Assembly: GCA_963680875.1 (NCBI GenBank) | Contig: OY804576.1 | Span: 78,869,668 to 78,933,667, forward strand | Source: Bathymodiolus brooksi | Taxonomy: Eukaryota; Mollusca; Bivalvia; Mytilida; Modiolidae | Reading direction: 5' to 3' | Length of the DNA: 64,000 nucleotides | Shown here: in pieces, positions 52,101 to 61,364 of the stretch | Position numbering within the stretch: position 1 is the first letter of the stretch | How the letters are laid out: the number at the start of each line of letters is the position of its first letter | Position numbers and translations under genes: made by a program | Notes under the pieces: generated by a model | The model's input: the letters and a program-made list of their open reading frames with translations, nothing else | What the model was told of the DNA's origin: nothing | The model's database searches: none

Positions 52101-55100
52101 CTGCACGTTTGTTTCGAACAACTTTCAAGATCGAGAACAAGGAGCAGTTACATCTATAATCTCCAACTTAAAATGAGAATCACTTGAACAAAGGTGCGCA
52201 AAGGCAAGATCTGTTCTGATGTATAAGATCGTACATAACTTATTTGAAATCCATGCAGAACATCTACTCATACCAGCTGATAGTAGAACTAGAGGGATTG
52301 CAGCCTTCAGGACTATATATACACTAGCAGATGTATATCGCTTTTCCTTCTTCCCTCGTACCATCATCACCTGGAACAGCATACCACCAGATGTACGTCA
52401 GGCCAGTACTATCGGCCAGTTCCAGGCAGAGCTAGGGTCTATTACCCTTCCTGTGCAGTCCCAGGTGTAAATAGTGCTCCACCCTGTTTTTAACTGTAAA
52501 TAATACTGATTTTAACTGTACAGTCCGGACATGCATGGAGTAATTACACTCAGCCTTGAGTACACTCCTTACGGGAAGAAGAAGGGGAGTAATGTTGTTG
52601 TTTATTTTCTAGGTGTGTACAGATTGTGGAGAGTTTGGTGAAGCCATTCAATCATACCACAGACTGATGGATCTGAAAGATAAATGGACAGATACAGAGG
52701 TATACACATGTACTTAGTCAATGCTAAGAAGTGTTTGAAGATACCAAAAGAGCAATCAGAATCCATATATTGAAGAAGAACAGACAACACAATGGCCAAA
52801 AGAAAAAGTACAAAAGAACAAACAACGATATACAAAGCATACATATTAAACTAAAGATCGAGTAACACAAACCCCACAAAAGATTGGGGGTGAAATCTGG
52901 TGCTCTGGAAGGGTAAGCAAATGTATATTTTGTCGGACAGAGGAATCTTTGTTAATTTAACCTGTATAAACCAATCACCTCTCTATTCCGAACAAATAGG
53001 ATGATTCAGTTTAGACAAGTTTCAATGTACAAGTACATGTGTTTTCTATCTGTGTATTCCACATCTTTGAGGAATTTCAGAGATATTCATTCCATGACTG
53101 AATTGTAAAAGTTTTCCATTTAAATGCTGTAGAACACAAACTTAAAATTCACATAAACACATTGGATCACTAATAATTTTTTTTGACATTGGACAAATCG
53201 TGGAAATGATAGACTGAAGTTCAGATGAAGAACACCATCTTTGCCCTCATCATTTTTTTTATATATGAAAAATAAAATAATCTCAGATGTTCTTTTTAAG
53301 GTACTAAGAATTCTGGTAAGAGTTGTGACAGAAGATATACCAGATTGTTATGGTAAACCAGGAACCAGTTTCCAAAAAAAATTACAAGAATTATTTGGTA
53401 GAATTACTTCAAAGGTAAACAATGCTTGCCAAGTGACATGCTTTTCTGGGTTACACATTTCTGTATTAACCCTTATCCCACTGAATTTGTATCACATGTT
53501 TTCAAACACATTTTGTCAAAATTTCTCCCCTTGGGCCCTAATTGATCACCAATTTTGCATTTGGAGTTCTCTGGGTTTGTCCAAGAACTTGTTCCCAATT
53601 GATAAACATTGGTTGTTTTTGCGACTTTGAACAAGCATTTGTTCATTTTGAAACATTGTAATAAGGAAATTAAAATTAATTATTGGGACCAGTATGTTCA
53701 AACATGTTAAGTCGGAAAAGGAAATGTTATTTGTGCACATATCAGATATACATTATATGGCCCAACTAAGTGAATTCCAACACAGACCAAATCAAATAAT
53801 GCATATTATTGTTTTTTTGTTTTTTGTTTTGCATGTTGTGCAAATCGTGCATTTTACATCAATACTGGATTTGGGGATAAACATGGCTGAACTATGACCT
53901 ACATCATCATGCAACTGGAAAGGCACAAAGTCATTCAAAATTTATCTCAACATTTCTGCCTACCGCAAAAATACTCTTGATGGCAAGCACACACCTATAT
54001 TTTGAATGAAAACCTTTACAGTTGATATACTGATGTTGCTAAATATGGAAATGGTTTGAAATGACCAAAACTTCTATATTTTAAACTAGTATCGGCTGAA
54101 ATTTGAACTGTAGCTTCATCATACCTGTTAACCCTCCCCCTTTTCGCGGGAGTCTCCCGCGTAAGAGCCTTATCTTCCGCATGGACTGGGTCTCATGCGC
54201 AGGAGACATTAATCTCCCGCACACACCTTTTCCTCCCGCACGTTATCCCCCCAACAAAAAAATCAAGTACAATACAATCTTGACCTACATTTTGCGATCA
54301 ATATTTCTGGAAATTCCCCATTTGGAACTCCCGCGCTGATGAAAAACGCCGAGAGATACGAATGTAAATGATATCCAGTTATTGATCTGTTTGACACCTT
54401 TACAGGTAAATTGGGTCATGGAGATTAATTAAGGTGTTGATGATTATACAACAATTATCCACTGATTGACAGTTAATTGGGGATAAGGAAGTGGATTTGT
54501 GGCACACGCTTAGATGATTAGAAGTGTGATAGCGGCAATTAAAAATAGTTATAAACCGTTGTGCAAACAGGAGTCGGACAACCTTTGATGCAGAGGAAAA
54601 CTTCTTATTTCGATCAAACGTGCAATGAATTCATCTCGGATTGAGTTGTTATGGCATGTTTGGGACCAAAGCCGATCAAAATATTATTTAAGGACTAAGT
54701 TCCAGGATGGAATTGATAAACCACAAAAATGCCAAAACGTATGCTATCACCCAACGCACCAGCAGCAAAGTGACTTTTTAATTTTAGTGCTCTATGACTT
54801 TATTGTTCAGAGCATTCTGTCTTCATTTTTATTACCTTGTTATAACCTTATGATTATGAATGATTATGAATAAATTATAAATACAGTTTTTATCCTTCAT
54901 TCATCATATGAAACACTACTAATAAGACAGAAATGTAAACAATATATATTGAAATGGGATGCAGTTGGTTCAATACTGAAACAAACAAAAAGAAAACATC
55001 AATTAACAATAAAAACATGCACCAAATACGTCGATAAAAAATCTCCAGTTATGAGACCAAATCTCCAGCCAAAAATTTACAAATCTCCAGTTGTAGCATA

Positions 55101-58100
55101 GCAACTCTATCACATGTATGCAACTACAAGGTACAATTTTGTGCGTTTAAAGGCGACGCACAAAATCTCCCCCTTAGAAGAGTTGGTAGGGGGGGGGGAG
55201 ATCTCCCCCCTAGCAGTTCCCAGAGGTTAACAGGTATGGCTTCATGCTAATAAGTTGTTTAATATATTCAAGTGTTTCTGTGAAATTTATAATGTAAACA
55301 ATTACTTTTTTGTAAAATATGCCTGCAAATTAGCCCTATTTTAACCAAATATTTATTAGAAAATCTTCTCCTCTGAAGCCATTTCTTTAATTAAACAATA
55401 TTTTATTAAGAAAAATGAAATGGAGTAGATAACTGGACTGTCTTATATTTATCCTCTCCCAATACAAGGCAACAAGCAACAATATGATTTTATCATACAG
55501 AAGCCGTCGTGGTCGTGATCATATGGTAGTTTGATTTACAACTACCTGTGCAATCAGTGCCTATCACCACTGAAATAGTGAGTTTGAACCCCGTTCATCA
55601 CGAGGTGTACTCGATAGAACATTATGTGATAAAGTTTGTCAGTAACTTGCGACAGGTTGGTGGCTTTCTCCTGGTACTCCGGTTTCCTCCATCAATAAAA
55701 CTGACTGCCACGATTTAGCTAAAATATTGTTGAAAATGGCATTATACACCATTAACCAACCAAACCAAAATTAACATACAACTTATTTTTAAAAGATGAT
55801 CTAAGGGGAATAACTCTATGAGAAATAATATGATTATTCTTGGAAACCATTGAATCATTTGAAATAACACTTTGCTGGAACCTTCCTTGGATGGTCCTTA
55901 ACAAAATATATGTTTTGTGTGTTGATCAGAAATCTAAGATGGCCACCAATGCAGCACAAAGTTTAACAAAGGAACCAATGTGAGAATGAATAAAAAATTC
56001 TCAAAACTAAGTGAAAGTAGTATTGAACAACAATAATGTTCATAACTCTGATTTATTAATAATCTTTTGAATTCAATTTACTTTACAGATAACAAATGAA
56101 TCTAAAATATGGAAATATTATGGTCAACTAACTAACCATTCAACAGAAGATAATCCTGAGACACAGCAAAAGGTTAGTTGCTTTCTTAATAGGGACATCC
56201 ATTGTAGTTTATTAGGCAGCACTTGCTTTATTAATATCTCTTTATATCTTTGTCTGATACCTTGGTAGAAGTATGTACTAACTGTTCAGTCTGATATAGG
56301 AATACAAACTGCAGTTTGGTTAAACAAAAAATAGTTAATATTAACATATTCTAGGAAGTTAAAAATCCTTGCACAAGGGCAGTAAAATAAAAGTAACTGA
56401 AACTACACAACCATTTTGAACCAAAGTTTGCTGGAATAGTCCCTGGATGGTCCCCTCTCTGAATTGTGTCTGGCAGATCAGCCCACCTTCAGATATGGCT
56501 GCTGTTACTAAAAATTGAAATATATACTTTCGACATCACCTCTGAAACCACTGGGACAGTTTAATCAAGCTTGGCTAGGAGTGTTCTTGATTGGTTCTCT
56601 ATGAAAATTGTGTCTGACAGGTCCTCCCATCAACAAATATGGATGCTATTTCTGAGAATAAAAATGTCTACTTTCGACATCTACTCTGAATCCACTGGGC
56701 CAATTTTAACCAAACTTGGCCAGAAGGGTCCTTGATTGGTCCATTTTAAGAAATGTTCCAGACAGGCCGACCCACCTTCAAAGATACCCACTATTGCTAG
56801 AAATAGAAATTCTTATAATACTCATTCTTCATTTTGTACTGGAATAAGGTAAAATTTAAAGAGTAGATATATGGAAATTAGTTTGTTGAACACATATTCT
56901 GGTTTTCTCTGTAAAATGTGTAATTTTTCTTATAATTGGCTGATATGCAAGTTAAGCATTATTTGATTAAAATTCCTTTTAAAATTTTCTTTGTAATTAT
57001 CATTATTAAATATTCATACTTGTGGATTTCAGGTGTTACAATACCTTCAGAAATCACACAGGTGTATTGTACAAGATGTTAATTGGCAGGTAGATATAGC
57101 TAGGTGTAAGGAGGTGTCCACACAGTCAATAGAGCTAGCAGATAGTAAGTTCATTATACGTTTATGTAAATGGGTGAGGGATTGTCATTTAACGCCAACT
57201 CAGCAATTTTTCAGCTATATGAAGTTATTTTTGAATGAGATGGTGATGAAGTCCGCTTTGTACTAGACCAACACTCTTTGCTAAATTTTTATTGTGCTTA
57301 GCTCACTGAAACAACAGTTCATGGGTAGACATGTGGATCCACTCGCACACATTATCCTGATTCTGAAGCAGCCAATCTTTTCTTGTTCTCCTTAATGCTG
57401 TGTGCTTAGTGGAGAAGCAGCAAATTCCAATTTTATTGTCTGTGGTTTCATCTGACGATCTTTTGCACTCACAGTGAGCATGCTAACCATTACACCAATG
57501 ACACGCTTTATGATATGTGGAGAGTTTTATTTGTAGAAGATAATTGGTCACATAACCTAGTTGTGAATCCACACTAACATTCTAGATGTAAATGAACATG
57601 AAAGAATCAATGTACATGTATTTGATGGATTAGACATTCAGTCAATAAAATATTAGTTGCTCGCAAAAAGGTGTTTTTTCTTATGATATAGAGGGTTATG
57701 GTGTTTAACGGCACTTTCAACAATATTTTCAGTTATAAAGTGGCGGTCAGTTTTATTAGTGGAGGAAACAGGAGAAAACCACTGACCTGCCACAAGTCAC
57801 TGACAAACTTTATCACATAATGTTGTATGGAGTACACCTCACCTTGAACTCACAACTTTGGTGGTGATATGAACTGATTGTAATTGTAAATTGTAAAGGT
57901 AATTGTAAATTCAACTACCATACAATTCAACTACCATACAAATTGTAAATTGTAAAGGTAATTGTAAATTCAACTACCATACAATCACGATCATAATGGC
58001 CCCCTGTTATGATATCGAGAGATGTGCTGCAAGTTATCAGATTGAAAAAATGTCGTATTTATATTTCTTTCAAACATTTTAAAATGTTTTTTATCTCCAT

Positions 58101-60088
58101 TACAGTGTATTTGAAATGCTGTGATAAAGCTTCAACTTCAATACAAGGCATACAGATGTTGTCGTCTGCTAAACTAATGTTAAAAGGAGTGCTAACCAAA
58201 ATAAAGGTAATGAATTAAAGTTTTTTTTCCAATGCGAACTTGCTTAAGAGTGATTTACAATGGACGAGTTCAAGTGGTTATCTAGAGTTTAGTAGGGTTT
58301 GGTCACTTATATCATTTTTCAACTCTTGTATGTTCCTGGATTGGACTCAAGTAATTCTCGAGTGACATCAAACCAATTAAAAATTTGCTTTTGAATATGC
58401 TGCTTCAGGGCCAAACTATGGTGTTGCTGAACTGAAAGTCTTCGATAGATCTTGTTGTTCAAATGGGACTGGAGATTGTAATCTTGTTCCACCTGAACTT
58501 GCCCATAGTTTATTTAAGAAATAATTCATGGCAGCCGTAGATTTGTGCTCATTTAACCATGGGTTGGGCATTTATATTCGATTATTTTTTCCCAAGCGCC
58601 AGCGAGGGATAAAATACGAATATAAATATCCAACCCATGGTTAAATGTACACAAATCTACGGCTGCCATGAATTATTTCTTTTCTAATATGACAAATACG
58701 GTAATTTTTATGACCCTAGGCTACCTTAGAATCCGCCACACAACGGCTGTTCCGTTTAGCCCCCTTCACATATGAATACGAATATTGGTTGTTTACGTCG
58801 TCAAACATTCATGTGGGAGGTGGCCGGAACATCCGTCAGGGAAAACCCCAGATGAGTGCGCTTTCATTGCATATTTGTATATACATGTAAACAAAGTAAT
58901 ATAATGTGTAGTTGTTGTGTATGACCTCACAGAAACGGCCTTGTAGGCTTTTATTCATTACAGAAACTTTTTAAATTATGTTTTTTTGTTTCCAATAGAT
59001 AATTTGAGTGTGCAGGTGCTAAAGGTAGATATATACCGACATATACTGGTTGACGATATATAGGCCGTCATATTAGAAATATTTTGTTTAGACTGGGTGT
59101 TGGTATAACTGTCAATACCAAGGATGACACTCTTGTGATATGTTAAAAATATGTTACCCTGCTCTAAATTAATTTTGCAAAAACAGATGTTCGTAATAAA
59201 AGTTCAAGTTTGAATTTGTATGTTTTGAATACTACTTGATATTAAATGAGGGTCCCAAAGGTGTCAGAATTTTAAAGTTTATTGCTTTACATACCCATTC
59301 ATTTCCTCTTATCATTTTTAATTTGCAAGGAAATCCCTTTCTTCATTAAAACTTTCTGATATTTAATTGGCTGTGAAACAGTACTTTTACTTTAAAAAAT
59401 TGTTTGTTGTCAAGCAATTATACAGACAATGGATCAGACACAACTTATAAACTTACGAGGTCTTCTCCGTTACAACTGCGAAAAGTGTGCAGTTGACATC
59501 ATATGCAAAATCCAAATTTTTTTACAATATATTGTTAATGGATATATCTAACCCAAGATATCTAATTTTGTTCAACAATACATTTCTCTGGTTTACAAAC
59601 AATTTACAGTGTAAGAAGTAGTGTTCATTGTTTTCCACATAATTATCACAGTTACAATAACAAGAATCGATCAGAATACATCTAAAAAGTTCACTTTTTA
59701 AGCTACTATAATTTGGCCTTAAACGTGTATGTAGAATACTGGCCAGGCGTAAACCAAATGAAACAGTACATTGGTGCAAATCAAAATGTATTAAATTGAC
59801 TAATTTCGACTACTAGGATTTTTCTGGCAGTTGATCCATGAGTGATGAGTGTAGAGTAATCAGAGCATCATCAGCTGTGGGTTACTGTCAATGATTTTTA
59901 ATCTATATGTAGATCTGCATTTATTGTATATCATCATATTGAGATGAGATTTTATATTTATTTTACAGCAACAACATACAGATTCAATAACAGAAGAATT
60001 AAAACCAGATGCTACAGACATTTGTGATTCACTTGACAAGAAACTGACTGATATTATAAACAAAATAGCTTCTCAGAAAGGAAGTTGA
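29708..60088 (+). CDS. TTC27: TTC27, tetratricopeptide repeat protein 27 (24 coding exons)
   Basis: Coding exons: 29708-29801, 33494-33674, 34014-34140, 34601-34741, 36974-37076, 38119-38158, 39032-39156, 40583-40698, 41994-42103, 42632-42701, 43350-43463, 43796-43891, 45182-45304, 46283-46456, 47411-47464, 48414-48512, 49437-49489, 50705-50783, 52613-52699, 53301-53414, 56089-56172, 57033-57144, 58106-58206, 59969-60088. Every junction is AG/GT and phase-matched; the sum is 838 codons plus stop, against about 840 in human. Family hallmarks include [79 protein letters not shown] and [15 protein letters not shown]27 is a cytosolic TPR-repeat protein, homologous to yeast Emw1 and reported in chaperone/R2TP-type assembly networks. 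Introns are loaded with SINEs, a LINE and splice-junction tandem arrays. AATAAA at 60094-60099 follows the stop at once. Confidence 0.93.
30155..30382 (-). mobile_element. SINE-B, antisense copy
   Basis: Starts with GGTTGGTTTATGG (an ACCAA-type tail read antisense) and runs to GCACTGATTGCAAAGGTAC; the head is cut short. In TTC27 intron 1. Confidence 0.7.
31358..31482. repeat. Long hairpin, arms of about 54 bp
   Basis: TAACATATGACTTCACATTC ... and its reverse complement with two or three mismatches around a loop of about 20 bases. Unrelated in sequence to the other two foldbacks. In TTC27 intron 1. Confidence 0.8.
32290..32425 (+). repeat. 28-bp AT-rich tandem array, about 5 copies
   Basis: Units of TTTAATATATTTAATTCCAA plus GAATAAC with few changes. 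In TTC27 intron 1. Confidence 0.8.
33267..33466 (-). mobile_element. SINE-B, antisense, with (ACCAA)n tail
   Basis: Flanked by TGTAATGTAAG (33256-33266, 33467-33477). The tail reads TTTGGTTTGGTTTATGG on +, so this copy ends in ACCAA repeats, not AACCCT. It ends 27 bases before TTC27 exon 2 and contributes sequence close to that acceptor. Confidence 0.85.
33740..33930 (+). mobile_element. SINE-A, partial sense copy
   Basis: The body is recognisable from AAAGACTATAAATATTGG to CAGGATAATGTGTC; head diverged, tail lost. In TTC27 intron 2 between exons 2 and 3. Confidence 0.6.
34162..34226 (+). mobile_element. SINE-C 3' end
   Basis: CCCACGATATACCGGTAGC, TTAAACACCAATCAATCAAT. Begins about 20 bases after the TTC27 exon 3 donor. 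Confidence 0.6.
34601..43891 (+). CDS. TTC27: TTC27 exons 4-12, central region
   Basis: These exons encode the segment before the TPR block: [16 protein letters not shown], the Trp-rich [16 protein letters not shown] start of exon 5, [13 protein letters not shown] (exon 6, only 40 nt), [30 protein letters not shown], an acidic linker, [20 protein letters not shown], and the basic [15 protein letters not shown] ending in GIPPLWTIQ. Each aligns in order with vertebrate TTC27. Four junctions here (5' of exon 5; 3' of exons 7, 9 and 10) are tandemly duplicated, as described in separate entries. Confidence 0.9.
35532..36112 (+). repeat. 28-bp tandem array, 21 copies, exon-derived
   Basis: Perfectly spaced units (GGCTAATGAG at 35542, then every 28 to 36102) with sparse variants (GATGTTTGG/GATATTTGG). 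The core AGTGGCTAATGAGATGTTTG matches the 5' part of exon 5 (AGTGGTGGTTAATGAGATGT). It abuts the 59-bp acceptor array. Confidence 0.93.
36110..37005 (+). repeat. 59-bp array of the exon 5 splice acceptor, 15 copies
   Basis: The unit contains a branch-point-like TTTAAC, a pyrimidine tract, TTTCAG, and then ACCTGGCAGTGGTGGTTAAT, the first coding bases of TTC27 exon 5. The bases following each AG start at 36148, 36207, 36266, and so on every 59 up to 36974; only the last is followed by the rest of the exon. Copies differ by a few substitutions (GAGATG/GAGAAG, ATTAG). Confidence 0.95.
38478..38630 (-). mobile_element. SINE-B, 5'-truncated antisense copy
   Basis: Flanked by CTGGGATATA (38468-38477, 38631-38640). 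GGGTTAGGGTTATGG abuts the left repeat, showing that the hexamer tail is the 3' end of the inserted unit. The head is missing. Confidence 0.85.
39141..39470 (+). repeat. 46-bp array of the exon 7 splice donor, 7 copies
   Basis: Each unit holds the last exon bases (TAGAATTAACAG) and the donor GTAAAT. GT positions: 39157 (authentic), 39203, 39249, 39295, 39341, 39387, 39433. From the second unit on, C and T alternate in AACCTAG/AACTTAG, so the array has a 92-bp dimeric substructure. Confidence 0.95.
39750..40125 (+). mobile_element. SINE-A, sense copy
   Basis: GTGGTGTAATGGTTTGCGAG, then GATCGGGGGTTCTAGCCC (A and B boxes) and the tail CATACACTCAC. In TTC27 intron 7, downstream of the donor array. 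Confidence 0.75.
40310..40570 (+). mobile_element. SINE-B, diverged sense copy
   Basis: Recognisable GTTTGATTCCCGCC, CTTGCGACAGGTCAGTGG and TTTCCTCCACCAAT blocks. Ends about 10 bases before the acceptor of TTC27 exon 8 (40582). Confidence 0.65.
40740..40985 (+). repeat. CCTGTATAAACCGAACACC-type dispersed repeat, tandem pair
   Basis: Two direct copies of about 100 bases containing GCAGGAAATCTTTGTTAATT and TATAAACCGAACACCTGTCT. Related text at 35285-35445 and 50430-50635 (antisense) and 52945-53040 (sense). Confidence 0.6.
41470..41735 (+). mobile_element. SINE-B, sense copy
   Basis: Contains GAGTTCGAATCCTGCTC and ends CCTAACCCTAACCC; ATTAAAG flanks both ends. In TTC27 intron 8, just after a 30-bp triplicate (TAATAAATGTATATATGTTT...) at 41365-41445. 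Confidence 0.75.
42084..42213 (+). repeat. 64-bp duplication across the exon 9 donor
   Basis: The end of TTC27 exon 9, its donor (ATGAT|GTGAGT) and about 45 bases of intron are present twice in tandem, with donors at 42104 and 42168. The second copy carries small differences (GGTAATTGG for GGTCATTGG). Confidence 0.9.
42690..42735 (+). repeat. 25-bp duplication across the exon 10 donor
   Basis: TATATAGAT|GTAAGTATT occurs twice, with GT at 42702 (authentic) and 42727. A short tandem duplication of the 5' splice site. Confidence 0.8.
42750..42972 (+). mobile_element. SINE-B, sense copy
   Basis: Head CGTCGTGATTGTATGGTAGT, 3' domain, tail ATAACCCTAACCC; TATAAT flanks both ends. In TTC27 intron 10 shortly after the duplicated donor. 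Confidence 0.75.
44085..44310 (+). repeat. AGCTCACC-type repeat, diverged copy
   Basis: GTGAGCTTTTGCCATCACTT, AAAAAATCTTCTCCTCTG, CATTGGGACAATTTGAACTT. In TTC27 intron 12. Confidence 0.55.
44785..45115 (-). mobile_element. SINE-A, antisense copy
   Basis: Starts with the tail complement GTTAGTGAGTGAGTGAA and ends with GGTTTGAACC (B box, antisense). The A box is diverged. It ends about 65 bases before TTC27 exon 13. Confidence 0.7.
45182..53414 (+). CDS. TTC27: TTC27 exons 13-20, tetratricopeptide repeat block
   Basis: The TPR region, giving a helical superhelix that binds partner proteins. Visible repeat signatures: [20 protein letters not shown] and [14 protein letters not shown] (exon 13), AETVIREQL...LGDVTRD (exon 14), [16 protein letters not shown] (exon 15), [20 protein letters not shown] (exon 16), [17 protein letters not shown] (exon 17), [17 protein letters not shown] (exon 18), [17 protein letters not shown] (exon 19). 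Exon 20 gives VLRILVRVV and [11 protein letters not shown]. Exon 15 is only 54 nt and exon 17 only 53 nt. A degenerate LINE fills intron 18 and ends some 20 bases before the acceptor of exon 19. Confidence 0.92.
45337..45432 (+). repeat. 31-bp tandem array, 3 copies
   Basis: ATATCATGATATTTATAAAG plus TAAATTGACAG, three times, shortly after the TTC27 exon 13 donor (which is not itself included). Confidence 0.75.
45788..46046 (+). mobile_element. SINE-B, sense copy
   Basis: Head GGCCGTCGTGATCGTGATGG, B-box-like GAGTTCGAATCCC, 3' domain, tail ATAATCCCTAACCC. Flanked by TCACAGAA on both sides. In TTC27 intron 13. Confidence 0.8.
47035..47232 (+). mobile_element. SINE-A, internally deleted copy
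   Basis: Starts TGGTGTAATGGTTTGCATG and ends GCAACATTCACTCA, with the middle missing and a 24-bp duplication (GCCATGATACAGCTGACA twice). Confidence 0.65.
47711..47741 (+). repeat. Poly(C) tract of 31
   Basis: An uninterrupted C run in TTC27 intron 15. The length is likely polymorphic and may be imprecise in the assembly. Confidence 0.9.
48713..48940 (+). repeat. 24-bp array, about 10 copies
   Basis: Unit close to AATCTGTAAACCTGTGTAAACAG, degenerate. It resembles the core of the CCTGTATAAACCGAACACC dispersed repeat. In TTC27 intron 16. Open frames on the - strand are periodic artefacts. Confidence 0.75.
51262..52595 (+). mobile_element. Decayed Jockey/CR1-type LINE fragment in TTC27 intron 18
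   Basis: A reverse-transcriptase relic spread over three frames: [20 protein letters not shown] and [26 protein letters not shown] (to 51553), then [30 protein letters not shown] and [13 protein letters not shown] (to about 52018), then [21 protein letters not shown] and [16 protein letters not shown] (to 52470). The catalytic box reads FAND instead of FADD and the first box reads DFSKDFD instead of DFSKAFD, so at least one catalytic Asp is gone. Frameshifts lie near 51550 and 52020. No endonuclease domain. The 3' end runs to within about 20 bases of the exon 19 acceptor. Confidence 0.85.
52730..52915 (+). repeat. GAAGATACCAAAAG-type dispersed repeat
   Basis: GAAGATACCAAAAGAGCAAT, CAACACAATGGCCAAAAG, AAACCCCACAAAAGATTGGG, TCTGGTGCTCTGG. 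In TTC27 intron 19, soon after the exon 19 donor. Confidence 0.55.
54120..55238 (+). mobile_element. 1119-bp non-autonomous DNA element, copy A
   Basis: Terminal inverted repeats CATACCTGTTAACC / GGTTAACAGGTATG, flanked by a 7-bp direct repeat GCTTCAT (54113-54119 and 55239-55245). Subterminal parts are rich in CTCCCGC/CTCCCCC motifs on both sides. No transposase. A truncated inverted copy lies at 60163-61060. Confidence 0.75.
55500..55768 (+). mobile_element. SINE-B, sense copy with (ACCAA)n tail
   Basis: Head AGCCGTCGTGGTCGTGATC, 3' domain CACGATTTAGCTAAAATATT, tail ACCATTAACCAACCAAACC. In TTC27 intron 20. Confidence 0.75.
56089..60088 (+). CDS. TTC27: TTC27 exons 21-24, C-terminal region
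   Basis: Exon 21 gives [16 protein letters not shown], exon 22 [19 protein letters not shown], exon 23 [20 protein letters not shown] and exon 24 the terminal helix [16 protein letters not shown] followed by TGA. Order and spacing follow vertebrate TTC27. The donor of exon 22 is followed about 30 bases later by an antisense SINE-A copy. Intron 23 contains a foldback element (58505-58690) and a LINE 3'-end relic (59522-59779). Confidence 0.9.
56405..56830 (+). repeat. AGCTCACC-type repeat body, tandem copies
   Basis: Two or three successive degenerate units of the family body (TCTGAAACCACTGGGACAGT, TTGGCTAGGAGTGTTCTTGA, CCAAACTTGGCCAGAAGGGT). In TTC27 intron 21. Confidence 0.55.
57172..57512 (-). 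mobile_element. SINE-A, antisense copy
   Basis: Left end GGTGAGGGATTGTCATTTAA (tail complement); right end CTAACCATTACACCAATGAC (A box antisense). It starts about 30 bases after the exon 22 donor. Confidence 0.75.
57690..58006 (-). mobile_element. SINE-B, antisense, in TTC27 intron 22
   Basis: Flanked by TTATGATAT (57681-57689, 58007-58015). It contains an internal 50-60 bp duplication (AATTGTAAATTCAACTACCA twice). It lies about 100 bases upstream of the exon 23 acceptor. Confidence 0.8.
58505..58690. repeat. Foldback element, same family as 14110-14272
   Basis: Arms TAATTCATGGCAGCCGTAGA ... CCATGGGTTGG and complement, about 75 bases each; loop TTTTTCCCAAGCGCCAGCGA. The loop and arm ends match the element at 14110. 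In TTC27 intron 23. Confidence 0.8.
59522..59779 (-). pseudogene. LINE C-terminal relic
   Basis: An 85-residue - strand frame with [16 protein letters not shown], a [19 protein letters not shown] zinc-knuckle-like segment and a hydrophobic tail. This arrangement (HxRLR..., C-x-C, NxxHYLxxC) is typical of the last part of non-LTR reverse transcriptases in invertebrates. No palm domain is visible upstream, so this is a 3'-end fragment in TTC27 intron 23. Confidence 0.65.
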
Positions 60089-60093
60089 TATTG

Positions 60094-60099
60094 AATAAA
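60094..60099 (+). terminator. Polyadenylation signal of TTC27
   Basis: AATAAA six bases after the TGA stop, in an AT-rich context. It implies a very short 3' UTR. It is the only canonical signal close to the stop. Confidence 0.7.
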
Positions 60100-60162
60100 T
60101 ATTCTTCATTACAAATTATCAGTTGTTTACTGTAGTACAGTCCTTCCCTTAAAGTCATAATA

Positions 60163-61060
60163 TACATACATGTGATAGAGTTGCTATGCTACAACTGGAG
60201 ATTTGCAAATTTTTGGCTGGAGATTTGGTCTCATAACTGGAGATTTTTTATCGACGTATTTGATGCGTGTTTTTATTGTTTATTGATGTTTTCCTTTTGT
60301 TTGTTTCGTATTGAACCAACTGCATCCCATTTCAATATATATTGTTTACATTTCTGTCTTATTAGTAGTGTTTCATATGATGAATGAAGGATAAAAACTG
60401 TATTTATAATTTATTCATAATCATTCATAATCATAAGGTTATAACAAAGCAATAACAATGAAGACAGAATGTTCTGAACAATAAAGTCATAGAGCACTAA
60501 AATTAAAAAGTCACTTTGCTGCTGGTGCGTTGGGTGATAGCATACGTTTTAGCATTTTTGTGGTTTATCAATTCCATTCTGGAAATCCGACTCAACTTAG
60601 TCCTTAAATAATATTTTGATCGGCTTTGGTCCCAAACAAGCCATAACAACTCAATCCGAGATGAATTCATTGCACGTTTGATCGAAATAAGAAGTTTTCC
60701 TCTGCATCAAAGGTTGTCCGACTCCTGTTTGCACAACGTTTTATAACTATTTTTAATTGCCGCTATCACACTTCTAATCATCAAAGCGTGTGTCACAAAC
60801 CCACTTCCTTATCCCCAATTAACTGTCAATCAGTGGATAATTGTTGTATAATCATCAACACCTTAATTAATCACCATGACCCAATTTACCTGTAAAGGTG
60901 TCAAACAGATCAATAACTGGATATCATTAAATATGACATTCACCTTTACCATTCGTATCTCTCAGTGTTTTTCGTCAGCGCGGGAGTTCCAAATGGGGAA
61001 TTTCCAGAAATATTGATCCCAAAATGTAGGTCAAGATTTTATTGTACTTGATTTTTTTCA
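60163..61060 (-). mobile_element. Truncated inverted copy B of the 1119-bp element
   Basis: Reverse-complement match to about 54240-55128 of copy A over its length, with small differences. Both terminal inverted repeats are missing: the match stops at ATACATGTGATAG on the left and in the TACTTGATTTTTTT segment on the right. It begins about 70 bases after the TTC27 polyadenylation signal. Confidence 0.8.
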
Positions 61061-61364
61061 TGGGCGGAAGATTTTGAAAGTTGACGGGAGGGACGGAAGG
61101 GACCCTCAAAATCGGGAGAAAAATGCTCCCGCCGGAAGGTGCACATGTATGAATATATGTTGATCACCAAATAAAATTTTCCAAACCTTATAGTTTACGA
61201 TATGTAGATCACCTTATAAAAATCCCACCATTATAGTCTGGATGTAAGTTGATCACAGTAAACACCATCTTCATACATCAGTAAAATAATTGTCATAAAA
61301 TGAAAAAAAAAAATACCATATTCTCGAAACAGTTCCAAAATGTAATCGAAAATCGTAGAAACAG

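Noticed and set aside
54103..54339. Pro-rich open frame at the left end of the 1119-bp element
   Set aside because: Lies in the CTCCCGC-rich subterminal zone of a non-autonomous transposon; not conserved in copy B.
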